A stretch of DNA of 64,000 bases from Istiophorus platypterus (taxonomy: Eukaryota > Chordata > Actinopteri > Istiophoriformes > Istiophoridae): assembly GCA_016859345.1 (NCBI GenBank), contig CM029129.1:16709560-16773559 (forward strand), written 5' to 3'. Within the stretch, counting starts at the first letter, position 1. Every line of letters starts with the position of its first letter. Both the position numbers and the translations under genes were made by a program. The notes under the pieces were generated by a model. That model saw only the letters and a program-made list of their open reading frames with translations. It ran no database searches and was not told the origin of the DNA. Positions 25,499 to 35,950 of this stretch are shown one piece after another.

Positions 25499-26439
25499 CC
25501 GATGGCTGTCCATGCATCCCAGGACAGGAGCGGTATGGGAACATGACTCGCGTCTATTACCGGGAGGCGGTGGGGGCGCTGGTGGTGTTCGACGTGACGA
25601 GGGCCTCCACGTTCGACGCCGTGCTGAAGTGGAAGGATGACCTGGACTCCAAGGTCAGACGCCGGCCCCACAGGGTCTGCATCTGATAGGGATGCTTAAA
25701 CTGAGGCCTCCTTCCTTGGCTTATCCCTCCCCTGTCTTTCTAAATCATACTGTGCCGGCATGTGCTGGGCCACATACTACATGGGTTTCTGTCGAGGTCA
25801 TGTTTAAAGTTAAGGGCGATGCTATTGTCATGGTTAAATACCATAAACGTTCTGCTGAAAAGAAAAGCACAGCAGGTGAAAAGGTTTTTGCATTAATTCA
25901 TGTATCATCCACATTACTGACAGGAAGTCCGCAGATTGTCATTCCGATATTTCAGTGTCTGCTGCTTGTTTTGATCACCTGCTGGATTAGCCTGCGCCAG
26001 CTCTTCACGGACCCATCACTGAGTTTTGATGTAAAAGTTTCTACCTACTATCCAGTTTCAGGCTGGTGATTTACTAGCTTGGATTGCACCATTAAAACTA
26101 GTAGTAAAGACTTTAATATTGCCATTGCAGCCCTAAATAACAGACCCCGTTGGGTGGGAACTGATGATGCTGTGTGACGCTGTATTCAATGCATTTCAAT
26201 TCAACTTTATTGATATAGCACCATATCATAACAGACGTTATCTCAGGGCACTTTTAATATACAGCAGGTCTAGACCAGACTCTTTATGGTTATTATTTAC
26301 AGAGACCCAACATTTCCCCCATGAGCAAGCACTTGGTGACAGCAGCAACGAAAAACTCTGTTTTAACAGGTAGAAATGTTGAACAGATCCCAGTTCATGG
26401 TGGGCGGACGTCTGCCTCGACCGGCTGGGATGAGACTGA

Positions 26440-26483
<44 letters not shown>

Positions 26484-28961
26484 GGGGGCAGGAGGAAGGA
26501 GAGAGAGCACAACACAATAATAGGACTAATAGCTATATATACCATGATTATACTAACAGGGCTTATAATATTACTAATAGAACTAAATGAAATGGTAAGA
26601 GTAGCAGTCATAATAATTAGAGCAGTCATTGTTGATCAGGCTCATAGTAGATGGTCTGCAGACATGGATCCAGACTCTGCAGCATCAGAGGCAGAAAAAC
26701 CTGCAAGAAAGCGACAGGAGGAGCGAGGAGAGAGAGGAAGGACAGTTGGTAACAAGCATCTTTGAGGTGTTAATGTGCGCAGGGAGAGAGGAAGAGGAGG
26801 TGGAAAGGGAAGCTCGGTGCATCATGGGAAGTCCCCCGGCAGTCTAGTCTAGGCCTAGGAGTTATATGTGCTGTCCCTGACGTTGTTTTTGATGTTGTTG
26901 TTGTTGTTAGATGCGTTGCTTTTCAGAAAGGTAAATGCCTGTGAAAGTGAATTTCAGTTAGCTACACAATAGTTATCCTTGTGGTTAGTGGGTTTAAATG
27001 TTTAGTAACAATCAGGGTTTTCTCCGCAGCTTTATACAGTAGCAGGTCTCAACTCATTTTCTAGCTAGTTTACAGGTTTACCGTTCGGTTTCACTCTCTC
27101 AGTTCTCATAGTGTTGCTGTTAGCAGCAGCAACAGCGAATGATATGCCAGCGTTGTGCTCACGACGGATTAACTCCCTGAAAACGACGACTCGATGCAAT
27201 CACTTTGCTTTTTATGTGACACCTTTGCCTTCACGCGCTAGATCTTCTTGGGCAAAAGTTTAACTATATGACGATTTAGTGTAAAAAAAAAAATCCCTAT
27301 ATATCTTTAAACATGTATTTCAAAGGTGTCAGTCTGCTCAAAAAAGTGAGTTATATGATGGTTCCGTTTGTGCAACCCTCATGTAACCTGTCTGCCTTCT
27401 TTGCCAAGGTGACCCTGAACCATGGGAGGCCAGTTCCAGCTGTACTCTTGGCGAACAAGTCGGACCAGCTGTCCACCCAGCAGCCCAGACTCGACTCCTT
27501 TTGCAAGGAGAACGGCTTCGTCGGCTGGTTTGAGACCTCGGCAAAGGTACGAGAGGGGAGACGCCGGACATGTGACCCCGGAGCCGGTTACTTGAACTTT
27601 CTTAAACGAGTCAATCAGAGGGATATAAAGTCTGAGATAGATGGATGCCATAGGAACATTGTCCACGGATAATTTGATATGCAAGAGACTTTATTGCAAA
27701 TATAGACCAGCAATACAATATGCTATTGGCCTTGTCTGATTTACCCCCAAATGAAATGAATGCTGTTGAGATGGAAAGAAGTTTGTCTTGATGCAAAGAC
27801 TAAAAGACTAAATCAACTAGGTCACACTCATCTGTTCTCTACACAATTTACACATCCAGGTTAACCACCTATCTTTTTCACTAAAACTAAAAGTTCTGAC
27901 AGCAGAAGCTCACTGTAAATAGAAAGGATCCTGAAAATTCCTTTGAGACGTTGCAGTGCAGACTGTAAAAGTCAGAGAACAATATTTGATGAGGCAAATG
28001 GAGGAATGTCTGCGGATTGGTGCGAATTGGCCTTCTGTTTTTTCCCCTCTCATTCAGAGCCTGTCTAATAGGTTACACACCCGAGTGCAAGTCCGAGATG
28101 TTAGTGGAGATGGTGAACACGAACACGAAAGCTCAGCAGATATGTCGGACATATGAGCACAAAGAATTACTGACTGTTTATATCCAATATGCTATATTTT
28201 CCGTTCTGGCAGCGATCAGAGCTACATTTGACATTCATGGACGGTTGTGGCTTTTTCTGAAGCCTCGTAACCAGAAGCCGTGTCATGATTTTAGGAATTG
28301 TAATACAACCGGTGAAATGGTTTTATTTCAAAAAACAGGAAAAAGACTTCAGGAAATTCAGTGTCGTTATCCCGAAATAGCTACGTGTGGTAACAGTAGC
28401 CGCCGTATAGCCAGAGCTACAAGTTCGTGCTTTAAAGGAAGTGTTTTCGAATCTCCCTCCAAGGATCTTTTTTTTTTTTTTACAATGCGCATCTTAATTT
28501 AGTCATTTCAGCTCACAGAGACCACCAAAGCAATTAGAATTTGTCCTTTAGTGACCATGAATACGTCCAGGGAATTTAATAGCAAACCATTAGTTGTCTA
28601 GATATTTCCCTCGAAGCACAAATGTCAACCTCACGGTGGCGCTTAATTAAAAGTCAGGGGATTACCAAAGTCAGTAGGACTCCACTGAGCAAAATGAATA
28701 AGGCAGGCATTCAGTGGTTGTTGATGTAGTCCAATCTGGACCTTAGTCTATTTTTATGTCATCTTAGTTTTTGTTTTTGTTTTTAATTTGCCCTCACAGG
28801 AGAACAGAAACATCGAGGAGGCCACACGTTGCTTGGTGGGGCACATCCTGAACAACGAGGAGAGCCCTATGGTGGAGCGGGACCCCGGCTCCCTCGTCCT
28901 GTCCGGATACAGTAGCGCACCCAAGGATCATTTCAACTGCTCGTCATGTGTGAAGTGGTGA
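24424..28961 (+). CDS. rab38: Rab38/Rab32-family small GTPase, 4 coding exons
   Basis: Rab32/38 proteins direct traffic to melanosomes and other lysosome-related organelles. Exons: 24424-24616, 25523-25653, 27409-27546, 28800-28961, all GT-AG and in phase, giving 207 aa (human RAB38 is 211). Visible features are the P-loop GDLGVGKT (13-20), RATIGVDFALKVL, the family-specific WDIAGQER (isoleucine in place of the usual threonine), NKSD (124-127), FETSAK, and a C-terminal CSSCVKW like the CSGCAKS tail of RAB38. GDLG, TVVRLQ, VFDVTR and GFVGWFETSAKEN agree with RAB38. FSQHY, EAVGA, VLKWK, DSKV and PAVLLANK agree with RAB32. The protein is therefore intermediate, possibly a third ohnologue, and the symbol is provisional. 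Switch II has ERYGN where mammals have ERFGN. The gene diverges from rab39b, and intron 2 holds a 660-bp repeat. Confidence 0.9.
24726..24783. repeat. (TG)n-rich microsatellite in rab38-like intron 1
   Basis: Interrupted TG/CATG repeats just after exon 1. Confidence 0.8.
25365..25402. repeat. (CA)n microsatellite in rab38-like intron 1
   Basis: CA units with two short interruptions. Confidence 0.85.
25470..25498. repeat. (TG)n microsatellite before the exon 2 acceptor of the rab38-like gene
   Basis: About 14 TG units ending 24 bases before the exon at 25523. Confidence 0.9.
26193..26855 (+). repeat. Dispersed teleost repeat, about 660 bp, with an internal GA microsatellite
   Basis: The left end, 'aattcaactttattgatata', the middle blocks 'cccatgagcaagcacttgg' and 'tggtgggcgg', the GA run (26439-26479) and the right part 'gtgcatcatgggaagtc' and 'cccggcagtcta' follow in the order of a repeat I know from many teleost genomes. 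I do not recall its formal name. It has no coding capacity and appears non-autonomous. It sits inside intron 2 of the rab38-like gene. Confidence 0.75.
28612..28690 (+). repeat. Fragment of a dispersed teleost repeat ('accaaagtca' family)
   Basis: It shares the 'aacctcacggtggcgc' and 'ggattaccaaagtcagtagg' blocks with the copies at 41905 and 52325. It lies in the last intron of the rab38-like gene. Confidence 0.6.
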
Positions 28962-30504
28962 CTCCTCGCCAAGAGGTTCACAGCTGTGAGGCCGAGGCCA
29001 CAGAGATGAGTTTGGCTCAGGGACCCGTTTGTTTAAAAAAAAAAAAAAAGACATGGTTCCTTTAGATCCTTAAAAAAAGTCTAATGTTTTGGTTTTAAAG
29101 TTTAAATTAAAAAGAAAAAAATCTAAAATTGTTTTAAATTTTGGGATTATAGGCATTAAATGCAATGCGCCGGACTGACATGTCAACTTTTTGTTTTTTT
29201 TCTCTTTAGGTCGTAGTTTACAACTTATATTTCACAGCTAGAGAAAAACCCAAGTTTCTCATCAAGTTCTGCCATGGAATTTGTTTTTTTTTTAAAAAAA
29301 AAGGTATGAAAAAGGTATTATAAGTCATTACATTTGCACAGGAAATGTTGGTACATACAGTATAAAATATGTAGAGTCTCTGCGCGGTTCTCCCGCTTGC
29401 TTTGAACATTTCCAGCGCTGTGACTTTGACATTTGGCTGAACTGACAGCTCCCAGTGATATTGTTTTTCAAACTCTTACATAACATGCAGAGGAACGTCC
29501 AAAATTTAGGATTTTTTTTTTGGTCTGTATGGACACAGGCATAAAAACATAAAGCCCTCCTGCATTGTTTGCACTTTTCCCCAGCCTACCTTCACATCCT
29601 CTCTATTAAGCCAGAGCATCTGAGTGAGAGAATTTGCATCTTTAAAAATGTGAACACGGATAAAGCTGAGACTCTAAAAAACGTCTCTTGGATCTACCAT
29701 CCTGCATGTCATGCATATTGTGGACCTCAAATAAGCGCAACTACAGTAAAACACCTTAAACTCCTTTTGAGTTTGGCCAACTGTGAAGGCACTTGCTGTA
29801 CCACAAGCTGTCAAAGGCCCAAGAAGCATTTTGTTTCTTTTTTTTTAAACTAGTTAAATCAAAACTGAGTCATTTGTGTCTCTGGGGAAAAACTATCAAA
29901 GGGCAAGAGAATAACAATCAATACCCTCTGGGGTGTACACAGAGAAAGCCTCAGTATTATATTCAGTAACACTTGAGCAGTGACGGACATCGGCCATCGT
30001 GACAAGCTGAACACAAACCTTGGGCTAAACCTTGTGGTTACATTCAAGACGGCGCCTGTGTCCGCACCGTCCTTACATTTGAGCGTGACTCATCATCACA
30101 GACTTATCCGATTACTCCTGCGGACTCACTCAACCAGTTCAAAATGCGGGGTAACATCGAGATTTGTTCAGTTTCGTCAGCTCAGTCTCGACCTTGAGAA
30201 AAAAGAAAAAAGAAAAAACGTAACTCAAGGTGCACTAACTAGTTTTTTCCTGAGCGTTAAACCAGATCACGTGGAGAAGTTAGACTGTTGGAGAGAGATC
30301 AAGCCGGCCGCTCACATCTGATGCCAAAAGACCATTTCTGAACAGAGACGGGGGTTCAAGTCTCCCATATACAGCATGACCATCTGTTATCATGTGGTCA
30401 CATGACGACAGCTGAGCAAACTCCGGTGAGGAAGACCGTGATACGCAGTTGAAAGTGGACCTTGGGATAAGACCTTTCTTGTTGTTTTTTTTTAATCAAA
30501 TCAA

Positions 30505-30680
30505 TTTTTAATATACACGGGGTTCAGAAAATATGTAGACGCCCCCCCTCACTTTTTGCAAATTTTACTATGTTGTATATTTAATTTAAAATTGATAAAA
30601 TTGCCTGCATCTATGCCCATCAGTCTACTCTAAATAACCATTACTGACAAAGTGAAAATGTTTTTGCTGCTGAAGATCAC
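30505..30680. mobile_element. Degraded terminal fragment of a Tc1/mariner-like DNA transposon
   Basis: The order 'ttcagaaaatatgtagac', a C run, 'cactttttgcaaattttac', 'ttaatttaaaattgata', 'catcagtctactctaaat' and 'actgacaaagtgaaaatg' resembles the ends of Tc1-type elements common in fish. No transposase frame is present. Assignment is from memory of the consensus. Confidence 0.5.
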
Positions 30681-31423
30681 AGCCTTATGTCATTACTGTT
30701 ATGATGTAAGAGGAAACCTATTATATAATATTAAAATCACAGAGTCTAAAAGATGTGCCCTGTCTATTAATCTTTCACATCGGATCATAAACTGATGAAC
30801 TGGAAAATCTGTTTCATGCCACAGAGTAAAACACACAAGAATCCTCTGCAGTCAGAAATAAACATAGATGTTGTATGCACATTTAACTGACAATGTAAAA
30901 TGTATTTAGCTGTTAAAACCCTAAAAGCTAAGAGTGAATTGAGAATTACTATTAATTAGGAACAGTGGTGGTAAAGTTTAAACCATTTTTAAAAAGCCTG
31001 TGGTTCTTCCAGTGCTACACTTATCTTTTCATGATGTAACATTATGCATCTTTGTGTGGTTTCACTCCATGATTGTCATTTCTGTTCCAAAATTAATATT
31101 AACCTCCTCGAAAGGCAAATGCATCACTCTAGGTATGAATAACTTTACATCAAACTGTTGGCTCTGTTGTTGGTACGAGGTGTTTGATACAACCCTAAAA
31201 TCAATATCATATCAGTCATAAACTTGATATATGTGCTGCCCTTTTTTTTTCTGCACAGAGCAGCCTTTGTTGAGTTTGCCTCGAGTGTTATTTGATATTC
31301 CATGTTTTCAAATTAAGCATCTGCTTTATATTTTACTGCACCCCCCCCCCTTTGATGTGTAATAGCCTGGCCTTGTAATGCAACACATTTGTAACTGCGT
31401 TCTCTGCGGACCAGACTACATGC

Positions 31424-31429
31424 AATAAA
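31424..31429 (+). terminator. Polyadenylation signal AATAAA, candidate for the rab38-like gene
   Basis: AATAAA followed within 15 bases by TTGTGGTG, a GU-rich downstream element. Confidence 0.4.
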
Positions 31430-31774
31430 AAATGCATTTGTGGTGCCATGTATATATTATGCACCATACATCTTCAGAGGCATTCATCCAGGGTCTCCGC
31501 GCGAATCCAAAGACAGTGACATCCGCTCAGATCCAATCAACAAGTTTCACCCTATAAATGTTGAAATCAGCCCTGACATTGATGTTATTCACAAAGAGAG
31601 CAAGAGGGCTAATCTTCTGCAGTCAATGTTTTCTAGAAAGGAAGCCTAACATTCCCTAACTCCAGCTTCTCGTCTGCTTCTTTTCTCTGTTTTGCATCAT
31701 TTTAACTGAACATTTTGTCGGTCAGACAAAAGAAGACATTTGAAAGCATCACTCTGAGCTTTAGGGGATGTTGA

Positions 31775-31872
31775 TTTTATTGGCATTTTATAGACCAAAC
31801 AATTAATTGAGAAAATAATCTGCAGTTTGACCATTCTGAGTACTGAAAATGATAATTAGCTGCAGTCCTAGA
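31775..31872 (-). repeat. Dispersed teleost repeat (ATTAATCGA family)
   Basis: The blocks 'cattttatagaccaaacaa', 'ttaattgagaaaataatc' and 'gataattagctgcagtcct' are in family order. The orientation is opposite to the 55465 copy. Confidence 0.6.
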
Positions 31873-32718
31873 TAGTAATGTCTCCTACTCTATGATGTGC
31901 TGAAAAAGCAACCTCCTTCTGACCGCCATTTGCACATATATCTCAAGAAAACGCCAAATAATAAAAGGTGAATTCACTACTGAGTATCAGAGGTTTAGCA
32001 AACTGCAGGTTGTGTGAATAGTTTTTTTGGGTTTAACAAAACGTTTTCCGGTTGCTTCCAAATGATGATTCCAAACAGTTTCCCCAGAAATTTCTTTTTT
32101 CTTTTTCTTTTTTAAAATTTCATACAACCAGTGCTGTCCCTAGAACATCCCTGTAACACCACCATAAGATTTCAAAGTTCCTGGTACCCTTGAAAAATTC
32201 CTCTTCAGATGTTGGCTTTTAAAACAAAGCAGGGACCCTCGCTGGGTGCCGTTTGGACACGCAGCCAACCGGGAATGTCGTTGGAACAGAGTGAATCAAA
32301 CTGGAATATTTCTGGGAGAAAATTTATTTTGAGGTTACGAGAGATAGAGGCCGCGTTCGCTCGGAGTTTTATTATGGCGCTGTAATGAAACATCATATAA
32401 AAACCATCATTTTCAGCTGTGGGGTCACATTCAGGATGGTTTTTGTAACGTTATTAAGAAGAAAAAAAAACAAAAACAAAAACAAAACAGCAACCTAAGA
32501 TCACTACTGCAAAACAGATCACATCAGGGTGGCCACAGGTACATTTTCGGTTATCATGAGACAGCAGGGACATCTTGCGTTGATAGAATCGTGGATTTTC
32601 CCTCATATGTGTCTCCATTTCATTGGACAGCAGGTGATCAGGGGAGAGTTCGCGCATCGCACTCCTGAGTCCTCCATATGCAGCGAGGTAATGAACCATC
32701 TGATGCCCCCCCCCCCAG

Positions 32719-32754
32719 CCCTCTCCTCTCCTCTCCTCTCCTCTCCTCTCCTCA
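32719..32754. repeat. (CTCTC)n pyrimidine minisatellite
   Basis: Seven tandem CCTCT-type units bounded by C runs. Confidence 0.85.
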
Positions 32755-32989
32755 CCCCCCCTTTTTTTTTTTTGCATTGAAAACCCGGGGCAGCCTTCTG
32801 CTTTAAGATGCCCACCCCGGACCCGAGAAGTGGCCCAATCGCCCTCCTTTCTCGGTCACCTGATTCATGTACTGCCATTTTACGCACACACAAGTTTGAC
32901 TGATCAAAAAAAAAAATAAAAAATCGGAATCGGCCTATCGGCAACCCGAACACAGAAATACACCCTTTTGTGAGAAGATTAAAAAGGCA

Positions 32990-33905
32990 GGGGATGGAAA
33001 TGAGAGCGGCCGAGGTCTGATGCAGCTGCGGCGCGGGGTTGCTGTGCGGAATCGGAGCGGGCGCTTGCGGTCGGACGTCTGCATAGATTCGGTGGTCGGG
33101 AGACGCCGGGTGAAGAAGAGGAGGGGATAGGAAAAAAGGGAGAGGAAAAAAAAAAAAGAGGGAGGAAAAAAGGACAATGCTGTTTTATATCGTCGGTGAA
33201 AAAAAGTGGGAGTCTTCGGTTGTAGCCGCTGCTGCCGCATAGATTTGATGGTAATCAGCGGTGGTCGTCCTGCCGGTTGTTTCGGATTCAGACCTCGTAC
33301 GGGCGCATCCCGCCGGCGTCTCGCCCCTCGGCAGCGGCTGTTTCAGGGATACATCGCCGCTTTCGCTGCACATCGTCTCATATTAATACACCGAGCTGCT
33401 TTTTTTTTGTGATGCGGGCCGCTCTGGTTATGCACTGATTTTTATTTTTATTTTTTAAATAGATTTATATTATTATTACTATTCCTGCGGCTGGATCATC
33501 CTGATGCCTTCGACTGAATATTAAACGGTTTCCCTGGATGTGACCGTCTCATGTTTGATTTGGCCGCCGCATGAATTCTCCCACCGGATCCTCGCCGGTG
33601 TACGCTGCTGTCCTCCTCCTCCTCCTCCTCCTCCTCCTCTACCTCCTCCTCCTCCCCCTGCTCCTCATCCTCCTCCTCATCCTCCTCCCGCTCAGACGGC
33701 CGACTCTCGCAGAGGACACTACCCTCCTCCTCCTCCCTGCCGCTAAAGACATTTTGATCGTCCTCCCCGCTTCCCCCCACCCGGACTCGACCATCACTCC
33801 GCCTGCCTCCTCATCCTCCACCACCACCACCACCACCACCACCTCCACCACCACTACCGCCGCTACCACCTCCTCCTCCTCCTCCTCCTCCTCCTCCTCC
33901 GTAAC
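32990..33905 (+). promoter_or_regulatory. picalm: CpG-rich promoter and 5' UTR of picalm
   Basis: CpG density rises sharply from about 33000. 33580-33900 is dominated by CCT, CTC and CCA triplet runs just before the ATG at 33906. The position before exon 1 and the composition support a promoter and 5' UTR. The part from 33409 on is included in the tandem duplication. Confidence 0.5.
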
Positions 33906-34540
33906 ATGTCGGGACAGTCTTTGACGGACCGGATCGCCGCCGCGCAGCACAGCATGACCGGGTCTGCCATCAGCAAAGCCGTCTGCAAGGCCACGACGCA
34001 CGAAGTCAGCGGACCCAAGAAGAAACACCTTGACTGTAGGTTAAGCATACCATCACTGCTTACGCTATAGATAGCCTGCATGCATGCATCCAGCCTACCA
34101 GCATCTTTCCTCACAAAGGACAGCTTGTATAAACAGCATCTATTATGCTCCCCCTTCTTCTCTCCTTCTCTCTCATCCGGCCCGATTATGTTTGCAGCCT
34201 CTTTAATTAGGCACCATTACATTCCCTTAGATTAAAAATGTGATTTACGCAGCAATGCATACACCAAGAGTGTATCTGGCCATTAAAGTCAAGCAGTAAA
34301 TTTTAATATGAAGCGAGGGGGGGTGGAGGGGGGGGGGCAAACAGCCAGGCACTATCTGTGCATGTCATTCAGGGGAAATAGGCCACTCTGGCATGGGCTA
34401 ATCATATTGCAACCAGCCCGCTTTTACAGTGTAGGCCTATCCATTATTAACGCCACTATCAGCAGCAGCACTATTATCCTCTGGAGACACTTTCATATGG
34501 ATTGTGCGTTATTTCGCGCAGCGTCGCTGACATTTTCTCC

Positions 34541-34580
<40 letters not shown>

Positions 34581-34740
34581 TTAAAAAAAAAGAAAATATC
34601 CCATTAAAGTTTACTGTCATGGTGCATTATTATCATTAATGAATGTGTTACCGCTGTCAGTCCTGAGGTGCTGAAGGCAGGGAGTCAGTGAGTATACTGT
34701 GTGTACTGTAGCTCTGCTGCTGGTGGGTGTTACAGTCAGG

Positions 34741-34741
<1 letters not shown>
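33409..34741 (+). repeat. Tandem duplication unit A (5' UTR, picalm exon 1, start of intron 1)
   Basis: It starts at GTGATGCGGGCCGC and ends at TACAGTCAGGC. Unit B (34792-36111) repeats it with the same start, end and order. Unit A is 13 bases longer, entirely because of differences in the triplet-rich 5' UTR. Confidence 0.95.
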
Positions 34742-34792
<51 letters not shown>

Positions 34793-35910
34793 TGATGCGG
34801 GCCGCTCTGGTTATGCACTGATTTTTATTTTTATTTTTAAATAGATTTATATTATTATTACTATTCCTGCGGCTGGATCATCCTGATGCCTTCGACTGAA
34901 TATTAAACGGTTTCCCTGGATGTGACCGTCTCATGTTTGATTTGGCCGCCGCATGAATTCTCCCACCGGATCCTCGCCGGTGTACGCTGCTGTCCTCCTC
35001 CTCCTCCTCCTCCTCCTCCTCCTACTCCTCCTCCCTCCTCCCTCCTGTTCTCATCTCTCCTCCTCCTCTCAGAGCTCAGACGGGCTGACCTCCCTCCTCC
35101 TCCTCCCTCCTCCCGCCCTGCCGCTAAAGACATTTCCCCGTCCCCTCCACCCCCCCCCCCCCTCCTGACCATCACCCGCCTGCCTCCCACCACACCACCC
35201 ACCACACCACCTCACCCACCACTACACCCCGCTACCACCTACCTCCTCCTCCTCCTCCTCCTCCTCCTCCGTAACATGTCAGGACAGTCTTTGACGGACC
35301 GGATCGCCGCCGCGCAGCACAGCATGACCGGGTCTGCCATCAGCAAAGCCGTCTGCAAGGCCACGACGCACGAAGTCAGCGGACCCAAGAAGAAACACCT
35401 TGACTGTAGGTTAAGCATACCATCACTGCTTACGCTATAGATAGCCTGCATGCATGCATCCAGCCTACCAGCATCTTTCCTCACAAAGGACAGCTTGTAT
35501 AAACAGCATCTATTATGCTCCCCCTTCTTCTCTCCTTCTCTCTCATCCGGCCCGATTATGTTTGCAGCCTCTTTAATTAGGCACCATTACATTCCCTTAG
35601 ATTAAAAATGTGATTTACGCAGCAATGCATACACCAAGAGTGTATCTGGCCATTAAAGTCAAGCAGTAAATTTTAATATGAAGCGAGGGGGGGTGGAGGG
35701 GGGGGGGCAAACAGCCAGGCACTATCTGTGCATGTCATTCAGGGGAAATAGGCCACTCTGGCATGGGCTAATCATATTGCAACCAGCCCGCTTTTACAGT
35801 GTAGGCCTATCCATTATTAACGCCACTATCAGCAGCAGCACTATTATCCTCTGGAGACACTTTCATATGGATTGTGCGTTATTTCGCGCAGCGTCGCTGA
35901 CATTTTCTCC

Positions 35911-35950
<40 letters not shown>

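Larger units (their letters stand above)
28962..31450 (+). other. Probable 3' UTR of the rab38-like gene
   Basis: About 2.5 kb of AT-rich sequence without coding potential from the stop to an AATAAA at 31424. It includes a diverged Tc1-like end fragment near 30505-30680. Earlier polyadenylation is possible. Confidence 0.4.
31451..32990. other. Intergenic sequence between the rab38-like gene and picalm
   Basis: No gene recognised. It holds a diverged dispersed repeat (31775-31872), a C run and a CTCTC minisatellite (32719-32754). Confidence 0.5.

Noticed and set aside
26376..26765. A frame with an Arg-Glu repeat that could pass as a low-complexity protein
   Set aside because: It is the GA microsatellite inside a dispersed repeat.
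28017..28502. A 161-residue open frame in the last intron of the rab38-like gene
   Set aside because: No recognisable domain, no convincing splice context, and it lies wholly between two well-supported exons.
30505..30680. An active Tc1-like transposon
   Set aside because: Only a diverged terminal fragment is present, with no transposase frame nearby.
33571..33924. A 117-residue Leu/Ser/Thr-rich open frame just before the picalm ATG
   Set aside because: It is the translation of CTC, CAC and TCC triplet runs in the 5' UTR and overlaps the real start in another frame. The second duplication unit does not keep it.
34922..35440. A 172-residue frame that would extend the picalm N-terminus in duplication unit B with a proline-rich leader
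   Set aside because: The extension depends on indels in CCT runs. In unit A the same frame ends at 33746 before reaching exon 1. PICALM family proteins start at MSGQ. Noise in a triplet repeat is the simpler explanation.
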